Part shown: in pieces, positions 34,544 through 43,439 of the stretch
Position numbering within the stretch: position 1 is the first letter of the stretch
Layout: each line of letters starts with the position of its first letter
Assembly (NCBI RefSeq): GCF_018613675.1
Contig: NZ_JAGGPQ010000005.1
Location: forward strand, 310,001-374,000
Source of the DNA: Arthrobacter sp. ISL-85
GTDB taxonomy: Bacteria; Actinomycetota; Actinomycetes; Actinomycetales; Micrococcaceae
Length of the DNA stretch: 64,000 nt
Direction of reading: 5' to 3'
Program-made: the position numbers and the translations under genes
The notes under the pieces: generated by a model
The model's database searches: none
Seen by the model: only the letters and a program-made list of their open reading frames with translations
Told to the model about the DNA's origin: nothing

Positions 34544-35383
34544 ATGACTTTTGTGATGGGCCCCGCCTTGCTCTTCTGCCCCGCCGACCGTCCGGAGCGT
34601 TACCAGAAGGCCGCTGCCCGGGCAGACGCCGTGATCCTTGACCTTGAAGACGCGGTGGCGCCGGGGGACAAACAGCGGGCCCGTGGGGCGATCCTCGCCC
34701 AGCTGGGCACCACAGGCGTGGAACCGGAGCTGGAACCCAGCTGCACCATTGTCAGGGTCAACCCCGTTGGTACCGATGACTTCGAGAAGGACCTGCACTG
34801 CCTGGCCCATACGCCCTACCGGACCGTGATGCTGGCCAAGGCTGAATCGGTCGAACAGCTCAAGGCGCTGGATGGCTACCAGGTGATCGCGCTGTGCGAA
34901 ACAGCCGTAGGAGTGCTCAACGCCCCGGCCATTGCCGCTGCCCCCAACGTAGTGGGACTGATGTGGGGGGCCGAGGACCTGCTGGCCTCCTTGGGAGGGA
35001 CGTCAAGCCGGAAGGACGACGGCGGCTACCGGGCAGTGGCGCTGCATGCCCGCTCATCAGTACTGCTGGCAGCGCGCGCCTACGGCAAGGAAGCGGTGGA
35101 CGCCGTGTATGTCAACATCCCCGACCTCGACGGACTCGCCGTTGAAGCGGCCGACGCCGTGGCCTCCGGCTTCAGTTCCAAGGCCTGCATCCATCCCAGC
35201 CAAGCAGCCGTGGTCCGCAAGGCCTACGCACCTTCGGATGACGAGGTCGCTGCGGCCCGTGCCCTGCTCGATGCTGCAGCGTCGGCAGGGTCGGGAGTAT
35301 TCAAGTACCAGGGGAAGATGATTGACGGCCCCATCCTCAAGCACGCCCAGGAGATAGTCCGCCGCGCCGCCGTGGACGCATAG
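34544..35383 (+). CDS. CitE-like beta-hydroxyacyl-CoA lyase (HpcH/HpaI family)
   Basis: 279 residues, TIM barrel with Mg-binding and CoA-binding features: LLFCPADRPERYQKAAARADAVILDLEDAVAPGDKQRAR, IVRVNPVGTDDFEKDL, VIALCETAVGVLNAPAIA (conserved Glu), GLMWGAEDLLASLGG and SKACIHPSQAAVV. There is no citrate lyase alpha or gamma partner, so it is a stand-alone CitE-like lyase. Its mycobacterial counterpart in a matching cluster cleaves beta-hydroxyacyl-CoAs such as HMG- or citramalyl-CoA; here HMG-CoA cleavage to acetyl-CoA plus acetoacetate is the reasonable role. The stop abuts the stop of the opposite gene. Confidence 0.88.
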   Translation: MTFVMGPALLFCPADRPERYQKAAARADAVILDLEDAVAPGDKQRARGAILAQLGTTGVEPELEPSCTIVRVNPVGTDDFEKDLHCLAHTPYRTVMLAKAESVEQLKALDGYQVIALCETAVGVLNAPAIAAAPNVVGLMWGAEDLLASLGGTSSRKDDGGYRAVALHARSSVLLAARAYGKEAVDAVYVNIPDLDGLAVEAADAVASGFSSKACIHPSQAAVVRKAYAPSDDEVAAARALLDAAASAGSGVFKYQGKMIDGPILKHAQEIVRRAAVDA

Positions 35384-36862
35384 TTACCGCTGCCGGCCCT
35401 TCGGCCGGCGCAGGGATGTGGCCGGGATCGGCTCGGACAGAAGCGTCCGCACCCAGCGGTTCCCTGTCTCCCGAAACTCTTTCCGGCTGGCGAAGCGGTA
35501 ATGGAAACTGCGCACGCGCACCCAGCGCGGCGCGGCGCCGTCGAACGGGTCATGCCGGAGCAGCCGCAGCATCTGCCGGTCGGCCGCCAGGAGCTTGCCC
35601 AGGAACGCGTAGAACCATTCCTCGTGCACGGTCCGCAGTGGCAGGAACCACATCAGCCAGTCCAGCCGCAGGTGGTACGGGGCCCACTGCCGCGGGATCC
35701 GCCGCAGCTCGCCGGGCTTGCCCTTGAAGCCGTATTCCCGCCAGTCCGCACCGCCGTCCGGGTCCTCGTCCAGTGTGCCCTGCACCACGATCTCGATGCG
35801 CTGCTTGGTCACCGTGCCGAACGCGCCGTAGGCGTTGACCAGCTGCCACCGGTTGAAGCTGGCATTCATCAGCTGCCGGCGGGAGAACAGGTTCCGCAGC
35901 GGCCAGTAGCTGAGCACCACCAGCAGAACTGATGCCGCCAGGGTGATGGCGAGCCACCACAACGGGGTTTCCGGCCGGGCGCCCGTGGCGGCATTCCAGT
36001 CGGCAGGGATGGCAGGTATCACGGCATGCGCCACAGGATCGCTGACCGCCGCGAACGCCAGCACGATTGCCATCCAGTTCAGCCAGGCGAAGTTTCCGCT
36101 GGCCACCAGCCAAAGCTGGGTCACCACCACCACTCCCGCCGCGACGCCGGCCACGGGCTGGGGCGCGAACAGCAGGAACGGCACCACCAGCTGGGCGATG
36201 TGGTTGCCCACCACCTCGATCCGGTGCAGCGGCTTGGGCAGGAGGTGCGCCTGCCGGCTGAGCGGTCCGGGCATGGGCTGGGTCTCGTGGTGGTAATACA
36301 GCGCCGTCAGGTCCCGCCACTCGCTGCCGCCGCGGATCTTGATCATCCCCGCACCGAACTCCAGCCGGAATACCAGCCACACGATCAGGATCAGGACGGT
36401 ACGGGGCGGCTCCGTCTGGTTCGAGCCGAGGAAACCAACGGTAAAGCCTGCCTCCAGGAGCAGCATCTCCCAGCCAAACCCGTAAAACGTCTGGCCCACA
36501 TTCACGATGGACATGTACAGCAGCCACAGGGCCAGGAACGCAATCAGCGGAATCCAGGGCGGACCCATCTGGGGGACACCTGCCACGAGCAGCGCCGATA
36601 CCGCCAAGCCGGCCGCGCAGAGCCCGCGCAGCAGCCCGTCGGAGTAGCGCCACCGGAACAGTGTGGGGCGGCGAAACCGGGTGAAGGCGGCCAGGAACTC
36701 CGGCACCGGCAGCAGGCCGCGCTCGCCGAGCAGTGCGGGAAACTGGTTCAGCGTGGACAGGAACGCAACGAAATACAGCGCCGCCACGCCCCGTTGCAGC
36801 ACCTGCCGGGCGAATTCGTACTCCGGCGCATCAAGCCACGCGAGCCAGTCCACGCAGTCCAC
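35384..36862 (-). CDS. lipase maturation factor family membrane protein
   Basis: About 492 residues, 8-10 membrane helices. LMF signatures: FLSTLNQFPALLGERGLLPVPEFL near the start; GFGWEMLLLEAGFTVGFLG; RLEFGAGMIKIRGGSEWRDLTALYYHHETQPMPGPLS; and the soluble C-terminal part FNRWQLVNAYGAFGTVTKQRIEIVVQGT and EYGFKGKPGELRRIPRQWAPYHLRLDWLMW. In animals LMF1 folds lipases; the bacterial role is unknown. A start beyond 36862 would run toward the divergent dxr promoter. The last codons form a CTGCCGGCC/GGCCGG hairpin shared with the convergent citE end. Confidence 0.88.
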   Translation of the reverse strand: MDCVDWLAWLDAPEYEFARQVLQRGVAALYFVAFLSTLNQFPALLGERGLLPVPEFLAAFTRFRRPTLFRWRYSDGLLRGLCAAGLAVSALLVAGVPQMGPPWIPLIAFLALWLLYMSIVNVGQTFYGFGWEMLLLEAGFTVGFLGSNQTEPPRTVLILIVWLVFRLEFGAGMIKIRGGSEWRDLTALYYHHETQPMPGPLSRQAHLLPKPLHRIEVVGNHIAQLVVPFLLFAPQPVAGVAAGVVVVTQLWLVASGNFAWLNWMAIVLAFAAVSDPVAHAVIPAIPADWNAATGARPETPLWWLAITLAASVLLVVLSYWPLRNLFSRRQLMNASFNRWQLVNAYGAFGTVTKQRIEIVVQGTLDEDPDGGADWREYGFKGKPGELRRIPRQWAPYHLRLDWLMWFLPLRTVHEEWFYAFLGKLLAADRQMLRLLRHDPFDGAAPRWVRVRSFHYRFASRKEFRETGNRWVRTLLSEPIPATSLRRPKGRQR

Positions 36863-36964
36863 GTTACGCCCGGCCGTCCGGGGGTCAAGGCGCAGCGGGA
36901 GGTCAGCGGTGCCGGGGCCGGACGGCGGCGCGGCGGCCCCCGAAGGGTGCGGGATACTTAACCA

Positions 36965-38149
36965 ATGCAGCCACGCAGAATCGTCCTCCTCGGATCCACC
37001 GGTTCCATCGGCACCCAGGCGATTGACGTCGTCGACGGCGCCCCGCACCTTTTTGAGGTGGTGGCACTGAGCGCCGGGGGCGGCAATTTGGAACTCCTGG
37101 CCCGGCAGGCGGTCCATACGCGCGCCGCGGCCGTGGGAATTGCCGGGGGAGACCCTGGGCGGCTGGAGTCGCTGATCCGCGAAGCCGCCGCCGCGGCAGG
37201 CCGCCCGGAGTACCGGCCGGAGATCGTGGCCGGACCCGATGCTTCCGCACGGATCGCCGCCATCGAAGCGGACGTTGTGCTCAACGGCATCACCGGGTCC
37301 ATCGGCCTGGCCCCAACGCTCGCCGCACTCAAGTCCGGCGCCACCCTGGCCCTCGCCAACAAGGAGTCACTGATCGTGGGCGGGAGCCTGGTCAAGGCCG
37401 CGGCCAAGGAAGGCCAAATCGTACCGGTGGACTCGGAACACTCCGCCATTGCCCAGTGCCTGCGCTCCGGCACGGCCAGTGAAGTGGACAAGCTCATCCT
37501 CACGGCTTCAGGGGGTCCGTTCCGCGGAAGGACCCGGGAGGAACTCCACGGTGTCACCCCGCAGGAGGCCCTGGCCCATCCCACCTGGGACATGGGCATG
37601 ATGGTTACCACCAACTCGGCCACCCTGGTGAACAAGGGCCTGGAGGTCATCGAGGCGCACCTGTTGTTCGATATTCCGCTGGACCGGATCGAGGTGGTGG
37701 TGCATCCCCAGTCCGTGGTCCATTCCATGGTCCAGTTCGTGGACGGCTCCACCATCGCCCAGGCCTCCCCGCCGGACATGCGCCTGCCCATCGCCCTGGG
37801 GCTTGGCTGGCCGGGCCGCGTGCCCAACGCCGCCAGCCCATGCGACTGGACCCAGGCCGCCACGTGGACCTTCGAACCGCTGGACACGGAAGCCTTCCCC
37901 GCCGTCGCGCTGGCCAAGGACGCCGCGAAACAGGGGAGCACCTTCCCCGCGGTCTTCAATGCGGCCAACGAGGAGGCGGTCACGGCGTTCCATGCCGGCC
38001 GCATCCGGTTCACCGACATTGTCGATACCGTGGACAGCGTGCTCAGCGAACACTCAGGTTCCTCCGGGCTGACGGTGGAATCCGTGCTGGATGCTGAAAG
38101 CTGGGCACGCGCCCGCGCCCACGAACGTTTAGCAGTCAGCAGTCTCTAG
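36965..38149 (+). CDS. dxr: 1-deoxy-D-xylulose 5-phosphate reductoisomerase
   Basis: 394 residues, second step of the MEP isoprenoid pathway, NADPH and Mg dependent. NADPH motif [14 protein letters not shown] at the N-terminus; [11 protein letters not shown]; metal/substrate motifs [19 protein letters not shown] and HPTWDMG; the [24 protein letters not shown] helix; and NAANEEAV near the C-terminus. GATACT (36953-36958) lies 6 nt before the ATG, implying a leaderless transcript. rip follows 17 nt later, and ispG of the same pathway lies 3 kb downstream. Confidence 0.97.
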   Translation: MQPRRIVLLGSTGSIGTQAIDVVDGAPHLFEVVALSAGGGNLELLARQAVHTRAAAVGIAGGDPGRLESLIREAAAAAGRPEYRPEIVAGPDASARIAAIEADVVLNGITGSIGLAPTLAALKSGATLALANKESLIVGGSLVKAAAKEGQIVPVDSEHSAIAQCLRSGTASEVDKLILTASGGPFRGRTREELHGVTPQEALAHPTWDMGMMVTTNSATLVNKGLEVIEAHLLFDIPLDRIEVVVHPQSVVHSMVQFVDGSTIAQASPPDMRLPIALGLGWPGRVPNAASPCDWTQAATWTFEPLDTEAFPAVALAKDAAKQGSTFPAVFNAANEEAVTAFHAGRIRFTDIVDTVDSVLSEHSGSSGLTVESVLDAESWARARAHERLAVSSL

Positions 38150-38166
38150 GAAGCAGCAGCACCTCC

Positions 38167-39498
38167 ATGACCCCTGTCCTACTTTTCATCCTCGGCGTCG
38201 TCTTCGTCGCTCTTGGCATCGCCGTGTCCATCGCGCTCCACGAAGTGGGGCACCTGGTGCCCGCGAAGCTCTTCAAGGTCCGCGTCACCAAGTACATGAT
38301 CGGGTTCGGGCCCACCCTGTGGTCACGCCGGAAGGGCGAAACCGAATACGGCGTAAAGGCCGTACCGCTGGGCGGCTACGTCTCCATGATCGGCATGTAC
38401 CCGCCCAACAAGGAGGACGGCTCGGTCCGGCCTTCCAGCACCGGCATGTTCCAGACCCTGGCCACCGAGGCCCGTTCCATGGCCCACGAGGAAGTAGGGC
38501 CCGGCGACGACAACCGGGTCTTCTACCGGCTGCCGGTGTGGAAAAAGGTCATCGTGATGCTGGGCGGCCCGGCCATGAACATGATCCTTGGCGTGCTGCT
38601 CACTGCCGTGCTCCTGATGGGTTTCGGTGTTGCCACGGCCACCACCACCATTTCCGACGTGTCGAAATGCCAGGTAGCCGCGGGACGAACCGTCGATCCC
38701 AACTCCGCCGACTGCCAGCTGACGCCCGCGGCTGCGGCCGGACTGAAGCCCAACGACACCATCACCTCCTTCGACGGCAAGCCCGTGACCAGGTGGGACC
38801 AGCTGACGGAATGGATCCGCGCGTCCGCCGGCAAGGAAGTTGCCATTACGGTCCAGCGCGACGGCAGCCCGGTGTCCACCACCGTGACCCCCGTCCTGTC
38901 GGCCCGGCCAGTGATGGGAGCCGATGGTCGGCAGGCCACCGACGCCGCCGGCAACCTTCAATACCAGGACGTCGGGTTCCTTGGCATCGGCGCGCAGACG
39001 GCGCTGGTGCCCCAGCCGGCGTCGTCCGTCCTGCCCATGGCGGGGGAGAACATCCGCCAGGTGGCCGGCGTCGTCTTCAACCTCCCCGCCCGTGTGGTGG
39101 GGGTGGCAAAGGCCGCGTTCAGCGAAGAGCCACGCGACCCCAACGGCCCCATCAGCGTGGTAGGCGTCGGCAGGGTGGCCGGCGAGGTGGCAGCCATGGA
39201 GGCCGTACCGCTGCAGTCCCGGGTGGCAACCCTCGTTGGCCTGCTGGCCGGCCTGAACTTCGCACTTGCGGTCTTCAACCTGGTACCGCTCCTGCCGCTG
39301 GACGGCGGCCACGTTGCAGGTGCGCTGTATGAGGGTGCACGGAGGAGGGTGGCAAAGCTGCGCGGACGGCCGGATCCCGGGGCCTTCGACATCGCCAAAC
39401 TGCTTCCCGTCACCTACGTGGTCGCGGCGCTGTTGATGGGCATGAGCGCGCTGCTGATCTACGCGGACATTGTTAAACCGGTCAACCTCTTCGGCTGA
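38167..39498 (+). CDS. rip: site-2 zinc metalloprotease Rip/RseP
   Basis: 443-residue intramembrane protease. HEVGH (25-29) in the first helix holds two zinc ligands; the third is in NLVPLLPLDGGH near the C-terminus. A PDZ domain lies between (AAAGLKPNDTITSFDGKPVTRWDQL). Members cleave anti-sigma factors and other membrane proteins and regulate envelope composition. The extended loop KEDGSVRPSSTGMFQTLATEARSMAHEEV is typical of actinobacterial forms. Co-transcribed with dxr (17-nt gap). Confidence 0.94.
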   Translation: MTPVLLFILGVVFVALGIAVSIALHEVGHLVPAKLFKVRVTKYMIGFGPTLWSRRKGETEYGVKAVPLGGYVSMIGMYPPNKEDGSVRPSSTGMFQTLATEARSMAHEEVGPGDDNRVFYRLPVWKKVIVMLGGPAMNMILGVLLTAVLLMGFGVATATTTISDVSKCQVAAGRTVDPNSADCQLTPAAAAGLKPNDTITSFDGKPVTRWDQLTEWIRASAGKEVAITVQRDGSPVSTTVTPVLSARPVMGADGRQATDAAGNLQYQDVGFLGIGAQTALVPQPASSVLPMAGENIRQVAGVVFNLPARVVGVAKAAFSEEPRDPNGPISVVGVGRVAGEVAAMEAVPLQSRVATLVGLLAGLNFALAVFNLVPLLPLDGGHVAGALYEGARRRVAKLRGRPDPGAFDIAKLLPVTYVVAALLMGMSALLIYADIVKPVNLFG

Positions 39499-39517
39499 TT
39501 CATCCGGGACCGGCTGA

Positions 39518-39576
39518 ATTTGGAAAATTAGCCAAATCTGATTGATTGACCGAACTCAACTGGCTATGGTTGAGAA
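39518..39576 (+). promoter_or_regulatory. promoter and twin inverted repeats of the SatD-like gene
   Basis: TTGATT (39542-39547) and TATGGT (39565-39570) are 17 bp apart, a near-ideal sigma-A promoter, with the ATG only 6 nt after the -10 box (leaderless). Two inverted repeats with identical 8-nt spacers flank or overlap it: ATTTGG-N8-CCAAAT (39518-39537) and CTCAAC-N8-GTTGAG (39555-39574), the latter over the -10. The stretch is AT-rich for this genome. Confidence 0.65.
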
Positions 39577-40353
39577 ATGTTCGTCATGACCATTGACCAA
39601 CGCGGAAGCACCGGCAACCAGGACCGCGTCCCGGCCCTGCTCGCCCAGATTGCCCACCTTGAACTTGCTGGAGCGGAACAGCCCGTCTTCGAACGTTCCG
39701 TAGGAGATGAAATCCAAGGGGTGGTGCGGGATGCTCCCGCTGTGGTGGAGATTGCCCTGCACGCGCTCCGCGGCGGACACTGGTACGTCGGGATCGGCGT
39801 CGGAAGCGTATCCCTGCCGCCACATGCCAGCCCCCGGGAGGGGACCGGAACCGCCTTCGTTGCTGCCCGTAAGGCAGTTGAGCTTGCCAAGGCCGCCGGT
39901 TCCCAAGTGCCGTTGTCGGTGGTGCCCGGCATGATGGCAGGAGAAGCAGCCAGGGGCGTCACTGCGGGGGAAGGAGTGCAGGCATGTGCCAATGCGGAGG
40001 CCGTGCTCAGGTTGCTCGGCCGGCTTGTCCAGGACCGCACCGAAGCCCAATGGCGGGTGGTGGATGCCCTGCGCCGCCAGGCTGTGCCTGGCAAAAGCCC
40101 GGGCCGGCACGGAAGCCAGAAGCATGTGGCGCTTGAACTCGGAATCTCGGAGCAGTCGGTGAGCCGTACCGTGTTTCGCTCCGGATGGCAGGAGGAATGG
40201 GCAGCCCGGCCGGCCGCGTCCATGCTTCTTGGTTTGGCCGACTCGCGGGTTGGCCAACCCCGGGAGGATGCGGCGGCTCACCAGAATGTACATGCCCAGG
40301 AGGATGTTTCGGCCCGGGAAGAGCCGGCGGACAGGATTGAGGGAGACACGTGA
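39577..40353 (+). CDS. SatD-family protein with C-terminal helix-turn-helix
   Basis: 258 residues. The N-terminal part follows the SatD pattern: a short strand ending in a polar loop (FVMTIDQRGSTGNQDRVPALLAQI), ERSVGDEIQGVV (the GDxxQ motif at 43-47), then WYVGIGVGSV and GTAFVAARKAVELAK. The C-terminal part is a helix-turn-helix (QKHVALELGISEQSVSRTVFRSGW, about 181-204). SatD was first described in the Streptococcus mutans sat locus linked to secretion/acid stress; its biochemistry is unknown. The gene is coupled by GTGA overlap to a membrane protein. Family call by motif pattern. Confidence 0.6.
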   Translation: MFVMTIDQRGSTGNQDRVPALLAQIAHLELAGAEQPVFERSVGDEIQGVVRDAPAVVEIALHALRGGHWYVGIGVGSVSLPPHASPREGTGTAFVAARKAVELAKAAGSQVPLSVVPGMMAGEAARGVTAGEGVQACANAEAVLRLLGRLVQDRTEAQWRVVDALRRQAVPGKSPGRHGSQKHVALELGISEQSVSRTVFRSGWQEEWAARPAASMLLGLADSRVGQPREDAAAHQNVHAQEDVSAREEPADRIEGDT

Positions 40354-40907
40354 CCGCACTTTGGGTGGCACTGGCCATGGTGGTGGCGGGCTTTGCCGGC
40401 TGGCCCGTCACGGCCCTGGTGTTCAAGCTCGCCCGGACCATCGATGACAAGGCGGATGCCGCCAAGGCGGCGGAGGAGGCCCTTAGGGCGGAAGAGGACC
40501 CATCCGCTGACATCACTGTGGACAATTCTCCTTCCGGACTTGGAGGACCGGACGGGGGTGCAGTCCCAGCCGCAGACGCGGGCAACCAAGCGGTGGACAG
40601 TGAGCTGACCGCCCGTCCCGGCCAGCGGGCGTCGAACGGGCCCGCGGCCGGACCTGCTCTTCCCAGCCAGCGCATCCTGCGCGGCGGTGCCATCATAGGC
40701 GTACTGGAGCGGCTGGGGGTGTGCCTTGCCATCCTCACCGGCCAGCCTGTGGCCATCGCCTACATCGTGGCCATCAAGGGCCTGGGCAGGTTCGCGGAGC
40801 TGAAGGAGACGCCGGTTGCCGCTGAACGCTTCATCATCGGCACCCTTACCTCAATGCTCTGGGCGGCCGGAACTGCTGCCGCGGTCAAGGTCCTCTTCCT
40901 GCACTGA
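40350..40907 (+). CDS. DUF3307-like membrane protein, SatD partner
   Basis: 185 residues. One N-terminal helix (ALWVALAMVVAGFAGWPVTALVF), a long polar Ala/Pro-rich middle, then a conserved-looking C-terminal block: GGAIIGVLERLGVCLAILTGQPVAIAYIVAIKGLGRFAELKETPVAAERFIIGTLTSMLWAA. This reads like the C-terminal half of DUF3307 proteins (G-IG-LER...AKSL-RF-E...E--IIGTL-S), which are often encoded next to SatD. The N-terminal half of the family is replaced by the linker. GTG start within the SatD stop. Unknown function, probably a membrane complex with SatD. Confidence 0.55.
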   Translation: MTALWVALAMVVAGFAGWPVTALVFKLARTIDDKADAAKAAEEALRAEEDPSADITVDNSPSGLGGPDGGAVPAADAGNQAVDSELTARPGQRASNGPAAGPALPSQRILRGGAIIGVLERLGVCLAILTGQPVAIAYIVAIKGLGRFAELKETPVAAERFIIGTLTSMLWAAGTAAAVKVLFLH

Positions 40908-41053
40908 GTCCTACCCACGCGCCATGCCGAAATGAGCCAGGCGATATGCCCCGGAAGCCCTGCCCCCTCGCAAGGTCCTCTTCGCGCCCGGATCCTCTCC
41001 CGGCATTGTGGATGGAGACGGTACCAACCCGGCCATGGCGATAGGGTAGCGGT

Positions 41054-41347
41054 ATGACAGTTTTTGCCGTTGAGTACGTTTATGCCGCCAACTCCACCGA
41101 AACCCGCAATCAGGTCCGGCCCGCGCACCGGGAATGGACGGGCGGCCTGGCCCAGGACAGCGTCATCGTGGCCAGCGGGCCCTACGGCGACGGCGCGGGT
41201 GCCCTGCTGATCTTCAAGGCGGCAGACGAGGCCGCCCTCAACTCGATCCTCAAGCAGGACCCTTTTGCCGAAGCCGGCGTGATCGCCGGGACCCGCATCA
41301 CTGAATGGTCTCCGGTCACCGGCATGCTGGCCGGGATTGCCGCGTAG
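41054..41347 (+). CDS. YciI-like protein
   Basis: 97 residues, a dimeric alpha/beta-barrel fold: FAVEYVYAANSTETRNQVRPAHREWTGGLAQDSVIVASGPYGDGAGALLIFKAADEAALNSILKQDPFAEAGVIAGTRITEW. The central H (RPAHREW) and the LxxDPF-type turn (KQDPF) are the family markers. Function in bacteria is ill-defined. TAGGGT (41042-41047) lies 6 nt before the ATG, another leaderless arrangement. ispG begins 34 nt downstream and has its own AAGGAG site. Confidence 0.85.
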   Translation: MTVFAVEYVYAANSTETRNQVRPAHREWTGGLAQDSVIVASGPYGDGAGALLIFKAADEAALNSILKQDPFAEAGVIAGTRITEWSPVTGMLAGIAA

Positions 41348-41380
41348 CCACTTTTTACCCTTTCAACTCAAGGAGTCCAC

Positions 41381-42547
41381 GTGACCTCGGTCAGCCTGGG
41401 AATGCCGTCAGCACCACCGCCCGTCCTTGCCCCCCGCCGCAAGACGCGCCAGATCAAAGTCGGCTCGGTAGGCGTAGGGTCTGATTTCCCCATCAGCGTG
41501 CAGTCCATGACCACCACGCCCACCACGGACATCAACGCCACCCTGCAGCAGATCGCCGAGCTCACGGCGTCCGGCTGCGACATAGTCCGGGTGGCTTGTC
41601 CGTCTGCCGATGACGCCGAGGCGCTGCCCATCATCGCCCGGAAATCCCAGATCCCGGTCATCGCGGACATCCACTTCCAGCCAAAATACGTCTTCGCGGC
41701 CATTGAGGCCGGCTGCGCGGCAGTGCGTGTGAACCCCGGAAACATCCGCAAGTTCGATGACCAGGTCAAGGAGATCGCCGCGGCCGCCAAGGACCACGGC
41801 ACCTCCATCCGCATCGGGGTCAATGCCGGTTCCCTGGAACCAGGCATCCTCAAGAAGTACGGCAAAGCCACCCCCGAAGCGCTGGTCGAATCAGCAGTCT
41901 GGGAAGCGTCCCTTTTCGAGGAACACGGCTTCCACGACTTCAAGATCTCCGTAAAGCACAACGACCCCGTTGTCATGGTGGCCGCCTACGAAATGCTCGC
42001 AGAGAAGGGCGACTGGCCCCTTCACCTGGGCGTCACCGAGGCTGGGCCGGCCTTCCAGGGCACCATCAAGTCCGCGACGGCCTTCGGGGCGCTCCTCTCG
42101 AGGGGTATCGGCGACACGATCCGGGTGTCCCTCTCCGCACCGCCGGTGGAGGAGATCAAGGTGGGCAACCAGATCCTCCAGTCGCTGAACCTGCGGCCCC
42201 GCAAACTGGAAATCGTGTCCTGCCCTTCCTGCGGCCGTGCCCAGGTGGACGTGTACACCCTGGCGGAACAGGTCACCGCCGGACTGGAAGGGATGGAGAT
42301 CCCGTTGCGTGTGGCGGTTATGGGCTGCGTTGTTAACGGCCCGGGCGAGGCCCGTGAAGCTGACCTTGGTGTTGCCTCCGGCAATGGCAAGGGCCAGATC
42401 TTTGTAAGGGGCGAGGTCATCAAGACTGTTCCCGAGAGCGCAATTGTTGAGACACTGATCGAAGAAGCTATGCGTATCGCGGAAGAGATGGGGGAGGCCG
42501 ATGGCGAAGATGCTGTCAAGGGTAGCCCCGTGGTTAGCGTCTCGTAG
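41381..42547 (+). CDS. ispG: 4-hydroxy-3-methylbut-2-enyl diphosphate synthase
   Basis: 388 residues, converts MEcPP to HMBPP late in the MEP pathway using a 4Fe-4S cluster. TIM-barrel half: [27 protein letters not shown]-type [13 protein letters not shown] and RVNPGNI. Cluster half: C281 and C284 ([11 protein letters not shown]), C316 ([12 protein letters not shown]) and the Glu of [12 protein letters not shown] start with AAGGAG. Pairs with dxr nearby. The last 47 bases overlap the next gene's start. Confidence 0.97.
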   Translation: MTSVSLGMPSAPPPVLAPRRKTRQIKVGSVGVGSDFPISVQSMTTTPTTDINATLQQIAELTASGCDIVRVACPSADDAEALPIIARKSQIPVIADIHFQPKYVFAAIEAGCAAVRVNPGNIRKFDDQVKEIAAAAKDHGTSIRIGVNAGSLEPGILKKYGKATPEALVESAVWEASLFEEHGFHDFKISVKHNDPVVMVAAYEMLAEKGDWPLHLGVTEAGPAFQGTIKSATAFGALLSRGIGDTIRVSLSAPPVEEIKVGNQILQSLNLRPRKLEIVSCPSCGRAQVDVYTLAEQVTAGLEGMEIPLRVAVMGCVVNGPGEAREADLGVASGNGKGQIFVRGEVIKTVPESAIVETLIEEAMRIAEEMGEADGEDAVKGSPVVSVS

Positions 42548-43400
42548 GGACGCGCCGGACCCCGCGGGGCTTTCTGTCCGGACCCTCGAAGGCCAGGACA
42601 CTCCCGCGCTGAAAACGCTGGCCCGGCAGGATCCGGTCACCAACGTGTTCATCCTGGCACACCTTCGCGCCACGGGGACGGCGGCGCCCACCAGTGGTGG
42701 CGCCGGCGTCATCGGGGTTTTCCACGACGGCATCCTTGCGGGTGCATGCTGGGCCGGGGCAAACCTGGTTCCGGTCCAGCTCGACCCCGCCCTGGCCCCC
42801 ATGGTGGCGGAGGCCGCAAACAGCTCGGGGCGCCGCTACGCGTCCGCTTTCGGTCCGGCAGACGCAGTACTGGCGCTCCATGCCCAGCTCGCGGAGCTGG
42901 GCCACCGGGCCCACGAAGTCCGGGCAGACCAGCCACTGATGGTCATCGACGGACCGCCCCTGGAGCAACCCAACCCCGGACTGGCCCTGGGCAATCTCGC
43001 CGACTTCGACCGCATCCTGCCCGCCTGCGCCGCTATGTTCGAGGAAGAAGTAGGGTATTCGCCCTACCTTGGCGGCAGGGAGTTCTACAGCCGCCGCGTC
43101 GAGGGCCTCATCAGGCAGGGACATTCCATGGTCCATCTCGACGACGCGGGGGAGGTGGTGTTCAAAGCCGAGCTTGGCACGGTCACGGACGACGTTACCC
43201 AGATCCAGGGAGTCTGGATGAACCCAGCCTTCCGGGGCCAGGGGCTCAGCGCGGGTTATATGGCGGCGGTGGTGGAAAAGGCCCAGCAGATCGCGCCGGT
43301 AACCAGCCTGTACGTCAACGGATTCAACACCAGGGCCAGGTCCACCTATGAACGGGTAGGCTTCCGCCAGGTGGGCACCTTCGCTACAGTTCTCTTCTAG
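42501..43400 (+). CDS. GNAT-family acetyltransferase with N-terminal DUF4081-like domain
   Basis: 299 residues. The C-terminal GNAT domain has the acetyl-CoA loop [17 protein letters not shown] and ends [24 protein letters not shown]. The N-terminal half ([38 protein letters not shown]) is the second, DUF4081-type domain seen in actinobacterial proteins next to ispG. The ATG at 42501 lies inside ispG, after GGGGGAGG, giving a 47-nt overlap; ATG 42510 is the alternative. Substrate unknown. Confidence 0.88.
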   Translation: MAKMLSRVAPWLASRRDAPDPAGLSVRTLEGQDTPALKTLARQDPVTNVFILAHLRATGTAAPTSGGAGVIGVFHDGILAGACWAGANLVPVQLDPALAPMVAEAANSSGRRYASAFGPADAVLALHAQLAELGHRAHEVRADQPLMVIDGPPLEQPNPGLALGNLADFDRILPACAAMFEEEVGYSPYLGGREFYSRRVEGLIRQGHSMVHLDDAGEVVFKAELGTVTDDVTQIQGVWMNPAFRGQGLSAGYMAAVVEKAQQIAPVTSLYVNGFNTRARSTYERVGFRQVGTFATVLF

Positions 43401-43439
43401 CCGGCTCTTGCCGGCAGCAAGCAGAATATTGGGGGACAA

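Noticed and set aside
35388..35414. CTGCCGGCC-CTTC-GGCCGG hairpin as a terminator between citE and the LMF gene
   Set aside because: It lies within the last codons of the LMF gene and has no T run; it may help end transcription but cannot be called with confidence.
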